DNA of 64,000 nt from Pterois miles. Taxonomy: Eukaryota; Chordata; Actinopteri; Perciformes; Scorpaenidae. The stretch is from assembly GCA_947000775.1 (NCBI GenBank), contig CAMQGK010000565.1, positions 9,348,501 to 9,412,500 on the forward strand, read 5' to 3'. A program made the position numbers and the translations under genes. Every line of letters starts with the position of its first letter. Within the stretch, counting starts at the first letter, position 1. The notes under the pieces were generated by a model, which saw nothing but the letters and a program-made list of their open reading frames with translations, ran no database searches and was not told the origin of the DNA. This document shows positions 1 to 12,182 of the stretch, piece after piece.

Positions 1-381
1 GCAAAAATGGAATATAATATTCACAACGATATTTTCTTTAGCATTCAGTCACCTGAAAATAAGAATCGTTGTGTTTTTGTTAGCTTAGAGTGAGGCCTTC
101 ATATCTACACAGGGAGTGGGTCCTCCTCACAGAGTCTGCCATGTTGCACAAACCAAACACTGGCAGCAGTAACATGAGCCAAAGAGTGCAAAATCGTGCT
201 GCCGCCAGCAGCCCCCTGTTGCCCCCTAAGTTGCGTTATTATGGTATGGATGGTTTTGCACTTGATGGCTCAAGTTAGCAGTCTTGGAAAGAGAGGAGTG
301 AACAGAGGGGTACTCAGTTACTTGCAATCTGCAAACACACCGCTAGATGTCACCAAATCCTACACACCTGTACCTTTTTAA
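1..381 (-). mobile_element. Non-autonomous DNA transposon copy, cut by the window start
   Basis: The sequence from GGAATATAATATTCAC through TCACCTGAAAATAAGAATCG, GGGAGTGGGTCCTCCTC and CCAAACACTGGC to the end CGCTAGATGTCACCAAATCC-TACACACC reads as a very common teleost short element that I recognise from other fish genomes. The opposite end lies outside the window. It has no coding capacity. The strand is nominal. Confidence 0.55.
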
Positions 382-710
382 GGAGCATAGTTGGTGCACA
401 GCCTGCACAATGTTGGCAAGTTAAAAAATGCACCTGTTGGCCTGCCTCGGTTTCCGCTTTCCAGGAAATATATGCTTTTTCTGCACACTGACGCCGATGC
501 CAAACACTGACAAAATTCTTTGCGCAACAGTATTTTATAGGGCTGTGTATTGGCAAGAATCTGACGATACCATAGGTACAGGGGTTACTATTCAATCTAT
601 TGTGATACTGTAAGCAAGGTGATATATTGCTTGTTTTAATCTAATTTTAGGAAAACTAAAGAACACACAGCCATAAGCATAAGATCTGAGTTAAAAAAAA
701 AATTTCTTCA

Positions 711-790
711 ATCATATGATAAGATAAGATAAGATAAGATATTCCTTTATTAGTCCCACAGTGGAGAAATTTACAACTGTGGGATCTGCG
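711..790 (-). mobile_element. LINE 3' end with (ATCTT)n tail
   Basis: On the minus strand the sequence reads as a 3' terminus ending ...GGGACTAATAAAGGAAT followed by repeated ATCTT units (718-740 on this strand). This matches the CTTTATT-GATCCC type 3' tails of teleost non-LTR retrotransposons. A second tail of the same kind, in the opposite orientation, lies at 46203-46240. Only the 3' end is present, as expected for 5'-truncated insertion. Confidence 0.6.
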
Positions 791-1251
791 TTTGCATTCA
801 TCTCAGTCCCTATAACATCCAACATCATAGCACTACTTTGAGAGGGCTCATCTCTTTGTGAATGAAATGAAGTAGACTGAGTTCATCTTTGCATATAAAC
901 TCTTAATCAAAAATCGATATTGTGTGTTTTGGGGAATCAATACAGTGTCACAAAACACTGTCCATACACTGTCCTAACATTTTCCTACACCTATTGTATT
1001 TTACAGTGTTGTACATTTTTATCAAAAGTGATGTTGAAGTGATGTTGTTGAATCCCACAGTCTCTGCAGATCAGCAGCTGAGTTAGAGTATCATCATGAT
1101 GTGGTTTTACGATGTCTTTCAGACGCATAAAATAAGCCTCTATCAGTAATCTGCTGTAGAGATAGAGGCCTTGGCTGTTTATTCCCTTCAGGCAGGTTGT
1201 CCTGTTGACTGCAGACTGTCTCAGTAACTGGGTGGTCTTAGGTTCAGGCAG

Positions 1252-1345
1252 CCAGGGTGTCTACTGGACTTCTGTCCTTGTGCCCTTGTGTTCAAGTGTC
1301 CTTGAGCAAGACACCGAAGCGTGACCTGCTCCTGACCTGTGACCC
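1252..1345 (+). mobile_element. SINE-like fragment (conserved GTCCTTGAGCAAGACACC core)
   Basis: The segment AAGTGTCCTTGAGCAAGACACCGAA matches the reverse complement of the core of the SINE at 12010-12182. The tRNA-like head is not recognisable, so this is a fragment of the 3' part. Confidence 0.45.
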
Positions 1346-2433
1346 CTCTGGTTCAGAGCACACACATCAAAGTCTGCATCATAGGGACATGTGAAGAAAC
1401 AGATATGTGGTTACAGTGCGCTTAACATGATGTTTGAGGTGTTTTTAAGCTCCTTATATGTCTGTTTTACATTTGCATGTTTGTGGATGGAACGTTTGTC
1501 ATACTTTTGGCTCTTTACTGCAGCACATTGGACTTGAAATGGAACAATGACTGTGAGGTTAAAGCGCAGACGCTCAGCTTTAACTTGAGGCTGTTAACAT
1601 CCATATTTGGTAAAGTACCAGGACAATGATGGTAAACGTACAGTGGAAACATCGAGACTGGTCGGGTCAGCCACCTGACCTAAATCCAGCTTATCATGAT
1701 GTGTTTCACTTGTTGACTGCTGAGAGAAAAAGTCTGTTAAGTGAGGATAATTGAATAACAGGTCTGGCAGAGATGTTGATATCTGGCAGAGCATACAGTA
1801 TTTGTGTTGGATTTCATATGCATTGTACTGAAGGACGCCCCCCCCGCCCCCTTCCTGCTCCAAGCCAGTTGTTACCTCGCCTGTAGTCACTCACCTCTAA
1901 TCCATAATATTGACTCAATCAATCGTTTGAATCACCTGATCAATAGCAACATAACATTAATTGCCGACCACCCTTACCAAAGGCTCCCCCCTCTCTGACT
2001 TCATCTTTACTTAACCTCAGCATCAGTCAGGCAGCAGATTAGTCTCCTGGATATATTATACACTGAATCTGTTGTCAAAGGGCAAGCACATACAGGAGTA
2101 ACACCAGAGCCGTGTGCAAACACCCAGCACACGCCACGAGGAAGATGTCTGTCAAAACATTGTGTGTGGAACTAGTTTGAACACCGCTGCATGCACGTTC
2201 ATAGTCTCTTGGCAGCAAACCATAACACCATGCGCAGAAAGCATCTCAGACTGGCTGTGCCAGTGTTTTTACATGTTTTATAAAAATAATGTAGACTTTA
2301 CATCTCAGCTAATCATTTTGAAAACCAGGCTGCGATGCTTGAGACCTTTCAATTCACTCTACTGTTCCAGACATCCATTAGTTTCAGTTCATTTTTGTAT
2401 GAATATCAGCTCTTGAAACTTGAAGTTGCATAA

Positions 2434-2729
2434 GGGGGCATTCACACCGATTTGTTGCAGGGTTGTGTGGCACTGTGGGTGAGTCACTTTAAAGGTCTGT
2501 TGACTGCAACAATTAAACATCAGTTTTGCCCTCGTGGCTGGGTTGCACAGCTCTGTATCGCAGGTAATGTGATTGGCTACCACAGTGTGATGTTGTGGTT
2601 CTCGCACTGATTCAGTTTTTACTTCTCCACCGCATGCTGCTGCATTTTTCGGCTCCCTCTGTTGTCGCAGCAGCGCTGCCCCCATTCAATATGAATGGGA
2701 GGACTTGTATCTGGTGTGAATACAGCCTG
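2434..2729. mobile_element. Short element with terminal inverted repeats (GGCATTCACACC type)
   Basis: GGGGGCATTCACACC at the left pairs with the inverse of GGTGTGAATACAGCC at the right, 12 of 15 positions. The size is about 300 bp, with no coding capacity. No target-site duplication is obvious. A related piece is in met intron 5 near 41770-41830. Confidence 0.45.
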
Positions 2730-2911
2730 TAATGTGCATTAAATGTACCTTGCAGAGTTTTCTCGTTTGCCTCTTGTAAACACACTTATGTTTACATGCA
2801 GTATTAATCACGATTAAAGCTCAACACACATGTTGAATGCTTTTCCTTACTCATAAAACATTTGCAAAGCCAAGTTTTTTAAGATTTTGATTGTTTATGT
2901 CTACTATTGTA

Positions 2912-2990
2912 GTGCCTGTTCAGAGCAGGCCGATTGCTTGGCCTCAAGGAAGTGCTGCTTGCAGCATTGTCAATAACCACCCACTGACTC
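2912..2990. repeat. Dispersed repeat with CAGGCCGATTG ... GGAAGTGCTGCTTGCAGC
   Basis: The stretch GTTCAGAGCAGGCCGATTGCTTGGCC followed by AGGAAGTGCTGCTTGCAGC recurs at 44060-44135 as GGAGCGGGCCGATTG...AGGAAGTGCTGCTTACAGC, so both are members of one family. The element boundaries are unknown. Confidence 0.45.
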
Positions 2991-3129
2991 TAGGGCATTG
3001 AAGAAGACTTTGGTTGTGACGTCAGAAAATCCAAAAGTGAACTGTAGTCAATGAGCTGCGGCCTGCCGCTGCAGACGGTATTCTCGACTCCTGCTGCTGC
3101 ACAGTACACTGTTCAAGCTTTTCAGTTAA

Positions 3130-3265
3130 TATTGAACATGTCATGTGTCCAAATTGCACCAAACTTGACACTCCCTTGTATCTCCAGTAATACACCCGCC
3201 AAGTGTGAAGTTGATCAGATGGGCAGTTGTCGAGATATGTGAAGGATACACAGACAGAGATTCCT
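3130..3265. repeat. Possible repeat fragment (CAAATTGCACCAAACTTGACAC)
   Basis: The text CCAAATTGCACCAAACTTG...GATCAGATGGGCAGTTGTCGAG resembles dispersed sequence found in teleost introns. Low confidence: no second copy was seen in this window. Confidence 0.25.
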
Positions 3266-3455
3266 CCTGATAGTATAGATGTTAATATATCAGCTAATTG
3301 CTTTCTTCTGCCTGGCTTTTTCTCCAAGTGCACTGCTTTATTTCTTGGTGGGTTACATCCACTAAATATCCGTAAGTGGAACGGCGTGACCCGTCTGTTT
3401 ACGTGGGACGAACTATTAAAACACCAGGTACAAAATAAACTGATAACACAACTTT

Positions 3456-3755
3456 TAGGGCTTATTACATGAATTAATTTCATTTTTGATTAATCTGTCG
3501 ATTATTTTCTTGATTAATCGATTAGTTGTTTGGAAAATGGTGAAAATGTTGGTCAATATCTCCCAAAGACCAATATGACGTCCTCAAATGTTTTGCCCAC
3601 AACTCCAGTTTACTGTCACAGAGGAGTAAAGAAACCAGAAAATATTCACATTTAAGAAGCTATTCTTCAAAAATTACTCAAAACATTTCAGGGATTGTCA
3701 AAATAATTGGTGATTTATTTAATGGTTGACCACTAATTGATTAATCGTTGCTCTA
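3456..3755. mobile_element. hAT-like MITE, GATTAATCGATTAG family, copy 1
   Basis: It runs from TAGGGCTTATTAC to GATTAATCGTTGCTCTA. Inner text is shared with the copy at 4877-5166, including GATTAATCTGTCGATTATTTTC, AAGATGACGTCC-like and AAGAGACCAGAAAATRTTCAC stretches. It is internally repetitive in ATTAATCG. No coding capacity and no clear target duplication. Confidence 0.65.
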
Positions 3756-4221
3756 AAAATAATAACAATCTAAAGCTGTATCAATAGCATGCATTGCGCA
3801 TTAGCAAAAGTGTACACAACCAGCAAACACATTGTCTGCTCCTTTTTAAGTTCAGTGCTGTTTGTAGTGTTTTGAGAGACGCAGGCTGCAGTGCAGACGT
3901 GGTTCTTAAAACAGATTCAAACCAGCTTTGCAATAACATGCAAATACATGGTGGGTGGGTGTTTGGGTTCATCAGCGCAGCCCTGACAGCTATCAGCGGC
4001 AGAGATCCACAGGGGAAAGTGAGGAATGCTGGGAGCTTGGGGGGGGGGGGGGTTCGGGGGCAGCACATATCTGACTCTCAGCGAGCCGTGATGAATGGCT
4101 CAGGGATAACAGGGCATCAGCAGCTGGGCGGAAGATGATCCCCTGACCCGCCGTGGCAGCCGGCCACGCTGGCGAGGCCTCTTCCCCGCGCAGCCCCCCC
4201 ACCTGTTACCAGCACCTGTGG

Positions 4222-4232
4222 GAAAGTGAAAG
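4222..4232 (+). promoter_or_regulatory. ISRE-like motif GAAAGTGAAAG
   Basis: A perfect GAAANNGAAA core, preceded by CACCTGTGG, in a locally GC-rich, non-repetitive part of intron 2. Such motifs occur by chance, so function is only suggested. Confidence 0.2.
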
Positions 4233-4876
4233 TCACATCAGCAGCACCAAAAGAGCCTTTTTTATCTGCATAGATGTTTTTATTGGTGATCATTTAGTAC
4301 GATCTTTTAATTTTGTGAGGCATCACGTCTTGGTGTGATCACACAAGTCCTACAGAATTCTGTACTACAATTCACACAGTGACTCGGGATAGTCCTTCCT
4401 GAACTCAGAATATTTCAGTGTGACTTGTAGCTTTTCTGGTGAGGCGGCTCGAGTGCAACGATTTGGGTGCTTTGTTGTCGCAGAGCACCACGTAGAAATG
4501 CTCGATGACCTTCAGGCAGTTTTCTGGCATCTGTGATGAACAGATGTGGAACGTTTGGTCTGACGTAACTCTTAACAGCGACCACATTTTGTGCTCATTT
4601 GGAACGTGTAAAAGTCAGAAGCAGTCCTCGGCTGTAAACTGATTACGCACAGAGCCTCTCGAGCTACTGTGAATGGGATCAAAGCAAAATCATCCTGTTA
4701 CAATTCAAACAGCCTGCTCCTTGTGCTGCTCCGGGTTCAGACTATTTAAGAGTGAATGAGGTCGAGTATGCGAAGTAAAAAGGGGAGGTATAACAAGCTT
4801 AAGCTTCAGCCTACATCTTTTCAATAATCTAATAATATTTTTATGCCTCTGCACCGGTGACACTCATGTTTGGAGG

Positions 4877-5166
4877 TAGAGCTGCAACTGCAGTGATTAT
4901 TTTTATTGTTGATTAATCTGTTGATTATTTTCTTGATTAATTGATTAGTTGTTTGGTCTGTAGAATGTTCAATGTTTCCCAATGCCCAAGATGACGTCCA
5001 GAGGAGGTAAAGAGAGCAGAAAATGTTCACAATTAAGAAGCTTGAATCAGAGAATTTCACTTATATTTTTTTCTAAATATAATTACTCAGTCCGATCGAT
5101 ATTTTATCAAAATAGCTGGCGATTAATTAAATAGTTAACAACTGATCTATTAGTCTTTGCAGCACT
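4877..5166. mobile_element. hAT-like MITE, GATTAATCGATTAG family, copy 2
   Basis: Termini are TAGAGCTGCAAC and TTTGCAGCACTA, 10 of 12 bases paired as inverted repeats. The flanks TTTGGAGG and TTTAAAGG match at 6 of 8 positions, consistent with a decayed 8-bp hAT target duplication. About 290 bp, non-coding. Confidence 0.7.
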
Positions 5167-5169
5167 ATT

Positions 5170-5325
5170 TAAAGGCATTATGTTTTCGGGTTGTCTGCCA
5201 GTCTGTCCCAGTCTCTTGAACGTGATATCTCAGAAACGCCTTTTAGACATTTTCTTCAAATTTTGCACAAACATCTACTTGGAGGTCAAAGGTCACTATG
5301 ACCTCGTAATCTTCTTCAAAAACAT
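5170..5325. repeat. Dispersed teleost repeat (CTCAGAAACGCCTT ... GGTCAAAGGTCACTATGACCTC)
   Basis: The sequence TTCGGGTTGTCTGCCAGTC, GTGATATCTCAGAAACGCC, TTCTTCAAATTTTGCACAAAC and GAGGTCAAAGGTCACTATGAC is recognisable as a repeat common in fish introns. It sits immediately after the MITE at 4877-5166. Class unknown. Confidence 0.4.
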
Positions 5326-7780
5326 GTTTTGTTATTTGTTGACATTCTGTTTACTTCCTGACAATAGTCAATAAATCAAATGCTCTGAGGAAAAACAAGA
5401 AAAAGTCTGGTATCTGTGACTGTCACAGGACTGGAATAAGCCCGTCCGATAATTTCCGTCAGGCTGAATGTAATAATTGGAAGGGCTACCTGTCTGTTTG
5501 TCTACCTGTGTGCTAGTCTGACAGCTGTGAGCGCTAACAATAGCCATATTTGTTGTTTACTTTCATAATGAGTGTCAGTGGAAGTGTTTGGCGGACTTGC
5601 CGACTTTTGGTCGTGTCTAGAGGGTAACCTGGGACTTGGAGAAACTCTCGAGACATGGTTAAGGTGAGACATAGAGTTCAAATAATTGAGGTTATTATAG
5701 GTCAGGTTTCGCTAACATTTTTGCTAGTTTTTGCAAATTTTGCAATTTGCGGTTTACCTTCGAGTCACAATGCGTCTTTGTCTCTAGATTTAGAGACTTT
5801 TTGAAGCTGCTAGTTACTTTCATTGGAAGAGAGTTGGTAACACTGGGCTGCTAGGGTCTTAAGATTATCAACCTTGTCTTTAATTAATTGCCTTATTGTT
5901 ATTTATTCTTTAGCATGTGCATTCCTTTTGGATAATGTTAATAAGGACTGAAATGAATTATTAGAAGTCAAAGGCCAATAGTTTGGAGCAGGAAGAAATT
6001 GATTTCTTTACTTCTGCAGCTTCCTAGTCGGCTACTTTTGCATTCACCATTTTTAAGAAATCTTTTTTTTGTCTCTTCAGATTTAATTATCCGTACGAGA
6101 ACATCCTGAAGTGTGATTTGGTGGATTACACAAATATGTGTTATTTATTGGCAATGGGTGATTTGCCGTTCTGTGGCTTACAGTGCGACTAGCCAGGGTT
6201 ACTTCTGCTGCGTGTCCCTTTACATTGTTAAATGCCACTAATGCAAACCGTTAATGTTGGAGTGTATTCCCGAGGTCAGGAGGATCCTAAAGTGAGTGAT
6301 TTCATGAATAGTTACATGGCTGGATTAGCTGGAAGAGAGAACACCAAACTGGTAGAGGAAGTAAGTTAAAGTACCAGTGAATGTTGTCTGCTTGTCTTGT
6401 GTGGTGGAGCTGATAGTGTTTATACTATATATTCTCCCTCTTTACCTCTGACTTTGTGTGTGGAGCCTCCATGCAAAGTGGTGATGTACGTCATAGTTTA
6501 ACGCGTGGCAGCTGCCACTATCAGAGCCCATCCCGAAAATAACGTTGGCTTGTAAAACGTCACATCATATCGGTCTACCTCTATAAATGATTACCACAGC
6601 TACTACTACCAAGAGATGAATACTGGAAAACTCTCTTTGTGAAACCCCAAACAGTGATTGTCAGTCTCCACCTCTTGACGGTGACTGGTGGTATGAAAAC
6701 TATTGTTTTCATCATTGAGTGTGAGAGTGCACTGTTCCATTATTAGACATTCTTTCCTCTTGACTCACTTGATTACTGCATGAAGTGCTGGAGCATCTCT
6801 GTGCTGTGTAATTATGAGAGAATCCTCCCGTTTCTGCACACTACTCTGCATGGCTTTTATGTGTTTGCAAACAAGATGATTAAAAGTTGAATTTTCTCTC
6901 AATGATCTTTTCTAGCACCCCAACCTAAAAACATGCACACACTCTCAAACAAAGCAGACTTTTTTTTTTTCTCTGCATCAGAGACAAATGGCACAAAAAT
7001 CTACTGTTTCAAATTTTGTTTGAGTTTGAACACGCAGACGCAAAAGGTCAAGTGCTGAGTCGCTGCAGCCAAAAGAGCTTTTATCTCTCGTCGTTTTCCA
7101 AGTTCTCTTTTATTGCTGACAGTTTTGCGTGTATCCTCTTGTCCTCAGCTGCCAGGTTACGAAACAAGCTGCAACCACAAAAGACCATTGAACAACTGCC
7201 CATCTGATGCTCGTGCTGTAAGCGTTGAAGTATCTAATCATAGCGCTGCCTAATAGATTTATGGCTTGTATTCAGTGGCATATGGCAGGTAGACTCTCTG
7301 TCATGTTATCGTGAGGTTTAGATACGAGATACGTAAACACGGCCGTAAATTCATAAAAGGTGAAAGTGCTCGGAGGAGACATGCTTAAGCACACAGGAGG
7401 TTATTTTTGTCGCTTGCTCCACCAAACTGTGCATTTCTGGTGGAAAACTCCCAACAGGGATCTGGATGAGGTCGAAAGCTCAGCGTAAGAGCATGTTTGA
7501 AGTTTTTTAAGTGGTAGTTGTCAGCTCAGACGTGCCTCTTAACTCCAGCTTAGGCAGCAAGATATGATAAATGTTGTAATGATGAGTGGCTCTCTTTTGG
7601 GCTGTCTTGTGATGGATGAAATCTGCTTTTTTCTGTCTTCAGGCTGCTCCCAGTTACATGAATTGTATGAGACTGAAGACATAATTGCTATTCTTCACCA
7701 TTAGACGTTGAGGACTACTGATTACTGTGCTTTGGTGCAATTTTTAAAATTATGCTACTTTTCTAAGTACAGATTAGAAC

Positions 7781-8000
7781 TGTCACAATATCAGATTTTC
7801 ACTATAAGAGGCCAAAATTATTCACAATAACTATATTATCAAAATATCTCTAGACAATTTGAAAATATTGCTAATAATGCTGGAGCGTAGGGAGTCTAAG
7901 CATAACTAAACAATTTAAGAGGGCTGGGTTGTTTACACGATATTATCATACGTGTATTATTATCATGATAACAATTATTTAGATATCACCAGTTTATCAC
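7781..8000. repeat. Possible decayed MITE rich in GATAAT/ATTATC
   Basis: An AT-rich stretch with inverted ATTATCA and TGATAAT motifs, reminiscent of teleost TATCGTGATAAT elements. Ends are not clear. Confidence 0.25.
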
Positions 8001-8299
8001 TACATTTCTTGTACAGATTTACAACGCCGTGGAAGAGCCAATGCCAATAAAAAAAGAATAAATAAATATGGAATCAGGGGAATGGGATGATATTCCTGGG
8101 AAAAAATGTCATATTAAACTTGTAAATGTATGTGGAAAAAAACTCTGCAAAACCATAAATTTGCAACTTTAATATTAGAAAATCTTCATAATCATGCAAA
8201 TGTATGTATGTTTTTTTTTTCCTTTGAAAATGTATGACTTAAATCTTGGATATTCAGAGTTTTTTCATGGAATATTACCCCCTCCCTCAACACCGTAAT

Positions 8300-8352
8300 G
8301 TTATACATACAGTATATACCATATATATGTATGTACATATATATATATATGC
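8300..8352. repeat. AT-rich simple repeat (TATA/TGTA)
   Basis: ATACATACAGTATATACCATATATATG followed by a run of AT dinucleotides. Low-complexity sequence only. Confidence 0.6.
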
Positions 8353-9454
8353 TGTCGTTCAGATTAGATGTGAGATTTTGATGTAATCTGAGTTTATAGA
8401 GGCATAGGTACTTTACAGTAGTTCCTATCAAAAAGGCCTCAGTTGTTGATTTGAGCAAAAGGAGAATTAAATATTAAACAGCTGAACTGATAGCGAGTTC
8501 ATTCCATTATTTACGAAGGCCACACGGAAATGAATAATCATTAATCAATGGTGCACATACTAGTGTTTTGATAAGCCAGTATGATACTTTTAACTAATTA
8601 TTTTCCCAGCATGAATACCAAAACTCAACCTGAGTCGGTTAACAATCCAACATGATTAACCACATTATTCTTGAGTAAAGTGTCTCAGTAGCTCTGCGCC
8701 TCTCATATCAAAAGCACTCTTTAAACTATTGATCCGTCCCCCAGAATGTGCTGTTGCTGGACCGTATCGCTTTAAAAAAGGTCATTTTGTTGGGTAATGT
8801 AGTGTGCAGAGCCATGGCAGGGATCTGGAGCGTCCCCAACATGCCTGGCACCCATTCCCACAAGTCTATAGAGGGAGCAGGAACATTTGAGACTAAAAAT
8901 AAAGATCAGCCACGGGTCAAAATTATCATCGGATTACCATTGATTCGAGAAAACCCACCAAATGCTGATTGCTTTTAAATTGAATCTTCGGCCTGATTGA
9001 TTATTGTGTGTGTAATATAATTCCAGCTGGGAGACGCTTTTGACCAACAGTCATTTTAATTAGCCTGCTTGTTTTAATGAACAGGATTTAAACAAGAACA
9101 AGTAACCATAGAGGCCCATTGATTTTATTCTGTTGAGGAATTCCTAATAATTTCTGATTATGAAAGACAATGAATATCCATTTAGGGGACTTCTGAGATA
9201 TATTTGGCTTTACCAGTCAATTGTTTGGGTACTAGATAAGGTTTTCATTTCATTTGCACATTAGAGAATTTGCATACAGCAGTGAGTAAACCAATGATGA
9301 GCATGCAGCAGAAGTTGTAGCTTCATGCAGCATTGACATGATGCACTGCATGCATATGCCCTCTTATACAGCAAGGAGCTTATGGAGTCTGTAGTTATGT
9401 TAAACATCTGTAAAAGTCACAGCTGGTGATATTATAGAGGTCTAGTGGAAAAAT

Positions 9455-9638
9455 AAAGGAGACATATCGCACTCATTTCCAGGTTCATATTTGTGTTTTG
9501 GGATTCTACTATGTTTACATGCTTTAATGTTCAAAAAACACGTTATTATTCTCATGCTTTGTGTCTGAATATACTGTACCTGTACTGAAACGCTGCTTTA
9601 GCGCCTGTCTCTTTAAGACTTCCTGAAAAAGCCAAGTA
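9455..9638 (-). mobile_element. Fragment of the element at 32140-32560, opposite orientation
   Basis: The segment GGTTCATATTTGTGTTTTGGG, TTTACATGCTTTAATGTTCAAAAAACACG and TTTAGCGCCTGTCTCTTTAAGAC is the reverse complement of matching text at about 32400-32560. It is a partial copy without its second end. Confidence 0.6.
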
Positions 9639-10827
9639 AGACATTGCTAAACTGTAAATGCAAATGTGCATATCCTGTTTCTTTGTATACAGTATCGTAC
9701 AGTATTGACTTTACAAGTTTACCTGCAGTTGAAATGGGAATGATAAAGGCTCAGAGTGATACATAAGAGCCTTCAGCTAGACAAACGCTGGTTCGTACGT
9801 TAAGCAGTCAGTCAACAAAAAGTAGAACAAAACAGAGATTTGCATATAAGAAAGGTGAAAAAACATTTTGACAGCTCCATTGGCCAGTTTACTGACACAA
9901 TAACAAGGTTTTGAAGCGTGAATGAAATGTTTTGGGGTTTTGCAGACATGTAACAGAGTTGTGCTGTCCCGTGAGAGAGTTGTGACGATTGAATGTTAAG
10001 ACTGTTTTAAAGAAAATTACTCAAAGCGATGGAGAAAAACTGTAACACAGATGCTGTGTCCTTTCGACGGTCAGCATTCAGATGCATGCAAGACTCGCAT
10101 CTTGACTTGCAGTTTGACATAACTCGTCTTCCCTCAAAGAACGTGTAACTTGGACTTACCCTAAAAACATCAAAAGCACCTCTGGACTAGCTACATTTGT
10201 TTCCAAATGTAGATTTTTGGCACATGCTTGTTGGGTAAACATGATTCACTTTGCACTGTTCAGAACAACAGTTTCAAAGAACTTTACAGAAAGCGAGGAA
10301 AGAAAGCATGAGTCAGCATGACATAAACAAGTTTAATCTTAAGTTTTAACATGAACCTCTCATAGCAAATGTACTTGTGCATCAGTTATCTTACAGCTAA
10401 AACACTGCATGTGTCAAAGCTTTAAATCTCTTAAGAGATATACTGTAACAACATCAATTACTGATCAGTCACTCGTCAGTTAAAGTGCTGATATTTCATG
10501 CATTTATCGTAGTTTTCCAGTGACATAATAGACAGATTTAATACTGTGAGTCTCTCAGTAATGCGTCTGATTCAGTGGGTTCTGCAGTGGATGTCACGTT
10601 TTTTAGCCAACACATGCCCGAGCCTGCTCATGCCATCACTGAACTGGTATTTGTTCGCTTGAACTCTCCCTCTGCATGAGCCAGATGCACAGAACAGACC
10701 AGCAGGCTTTACTGGGGCTGGTACACATAACAGCAACATACCTTCATCTGGAAGTTTATATTCTGGGGTTATTGTTTGTCATGCATTGATCACTTTTGAC
10801 ATTTTTGAGTCATTTTGCTTCCATAAC

Positions 10828-10945
10828 ATGTCTTCTTTCAGACGAGTGGACAGAAAACATCCACAATGCACATTTAGGTGTTTGTTTTACTACTTTGTTT
10901 ACTTGTGTCTGTAGATTTCTGCTACATTCACCTAAAGTTACTAAG
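10828..10945 (+). repeat. Fragment of the CTTCTTTCAGAC...GAAAACATC repeat family
   Basis: TCTTCTTTCAGACGAGTGGACAGAAAACATCC-type text with GTGTTTGTTTTACTACTTTGTTT and CTACATTCACCTAAAGTTAC is shared with 60058-60175 on the same strand and 27975-28125 on the opposite strand. Confidence 0.5.
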
Positions 10946-11577
10946 TCCTAAACATTTACAACCATAGCCAGCCACAAAATGCATCATTGGAAATGTACAG
11001 TTTTTATAACCCACTGCAGAGGATTATGCTCTGAATCTCTCCTCCTATTTCACCTCCAGGTCATAAAGACATGCAACAGGTGCTGCATATACAAAGTAGT
11101 AGGTTAACAGTATGGAGAAACATGATTATATATAATTAAATTACATAGAATAAAATGTAAATGTGTTTGGATTAGAGCCTGTGGATCAGAGAGAAAACCC
11201 CAAGATTTTTACATAATAAATCACACGTTAACTTAACTTAAATTTAGAAGCTTAAAAACATTTTAAAAATGTATAAATGTTGATATATAGATATCTGTTT
11301 TTCAGTGGTACAGTAAGAGTTCCAGACCTCGTTGTTGATGGATGTCAATGTTATTGTGTTTTTATATTGATGAGAGGAAATGATCTGTCAGATTTGACGT
11401 CTGTGGTATGCCACACAAGAAGCTATTCCTTCCCAACATAGGATGAGCAACATTAAAACGATGAAAATTAGCACAGATGCGCCGCAGCCCTCGCCGAGGT
11501 TTTCCCACCACAGATGTCACAGATTGTGTCCCACGTGCCCGAGCCTGTCTGTGCCATCGCTAAGCTGGGTGCAGAAC

Positions 11578-11620
11578 CCAGCGGTGCTCCCAGCGGTGCT
11601 CCCAGCGGTGCTCTCAGCGG
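11578..11620. repeat. 12-bp tandem repeat (AGCGGTGCTCCC), about 3.7 copies
   Basis: Four successive copies of CCCAGCGGTGCT, the last with one change. Minisatellite-like and short. Confidence 0.75.
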
Positions 11621-12009
11621 CGTACGGGAACCAACAAAAGAATGAAAATACTACGTTCCTGTCCCGTCCTGTCTGCCGTTACGCACCGTAAACCTCCGTT
11701 CGGATAAACAACACTGTGTGTGTGTTTGGGAGGAGAATGAGTTTTGATCTGCTGGGTTTCGGTAACCTGCATCCATCTCATCATAACACACACTTTCACA
11801 GAGATACTCACCTGCATATGTGCATGCAGGTACAAACACAGCAGTTAGACAAATAGTTGACGGATCAGACTGTTCTTTTGAGCAGCAGAGCAGCTGACAT
11901 TAAATATGTAAAAACAAAAAACAAATAGCAAATTTAATGCGTTTGATTTGGATATTTTAGAATATTCTAGTAACAGTGCAACTTAAACTTTATTTTCATC
12001 GTCACATCC

Positions 12010-12182
12010 ATGGAGTTTGATATCCCCCCGTCCTCAGCATTAGAGGCAGTGGGATCCTGTAAAAGGGAGGTTCAGTGTCTTGCTCAAGGACACTTCAACA
12101 TGCAGACAGCTGGAACCAGGAATTGAACCACCAACCTAATGGTTAAAGGATAACTGGCTCTAACCCCTGAGCCACAGCTGAC
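12010..12182 (-). mobile_element. tRNA-derived SINE, minus strand
   Basis: On the minus strand a pol III A-box-like TGGCTCAGGGGTTA (12161-12174) and B-box-like GGTTCAATTCCT (12119-12130) are about 30 bp apart. A core GTCCTTGAGCAAGACACTGAA follows. This is the layout of tRNA-headed fish SINEs. It is diverged, so promoter activity is doubtful. Confidence 0.65.

Noticed and set aside
3022..3483. 153-codon minus-strand open frame, the longest in the window
   Set aside because: No recognisable domain, overlaps repeat-like text, and has no start context or splice support.
10600..11570. Similarity of about 35 nt between 10612-10650 (TGCCCGAGCCTGC) and 11535-11570 (TGCCCGAGCCTGT)
   Set aside because: About eight mismatches and no extension; too weak to call a repeat family without a search.
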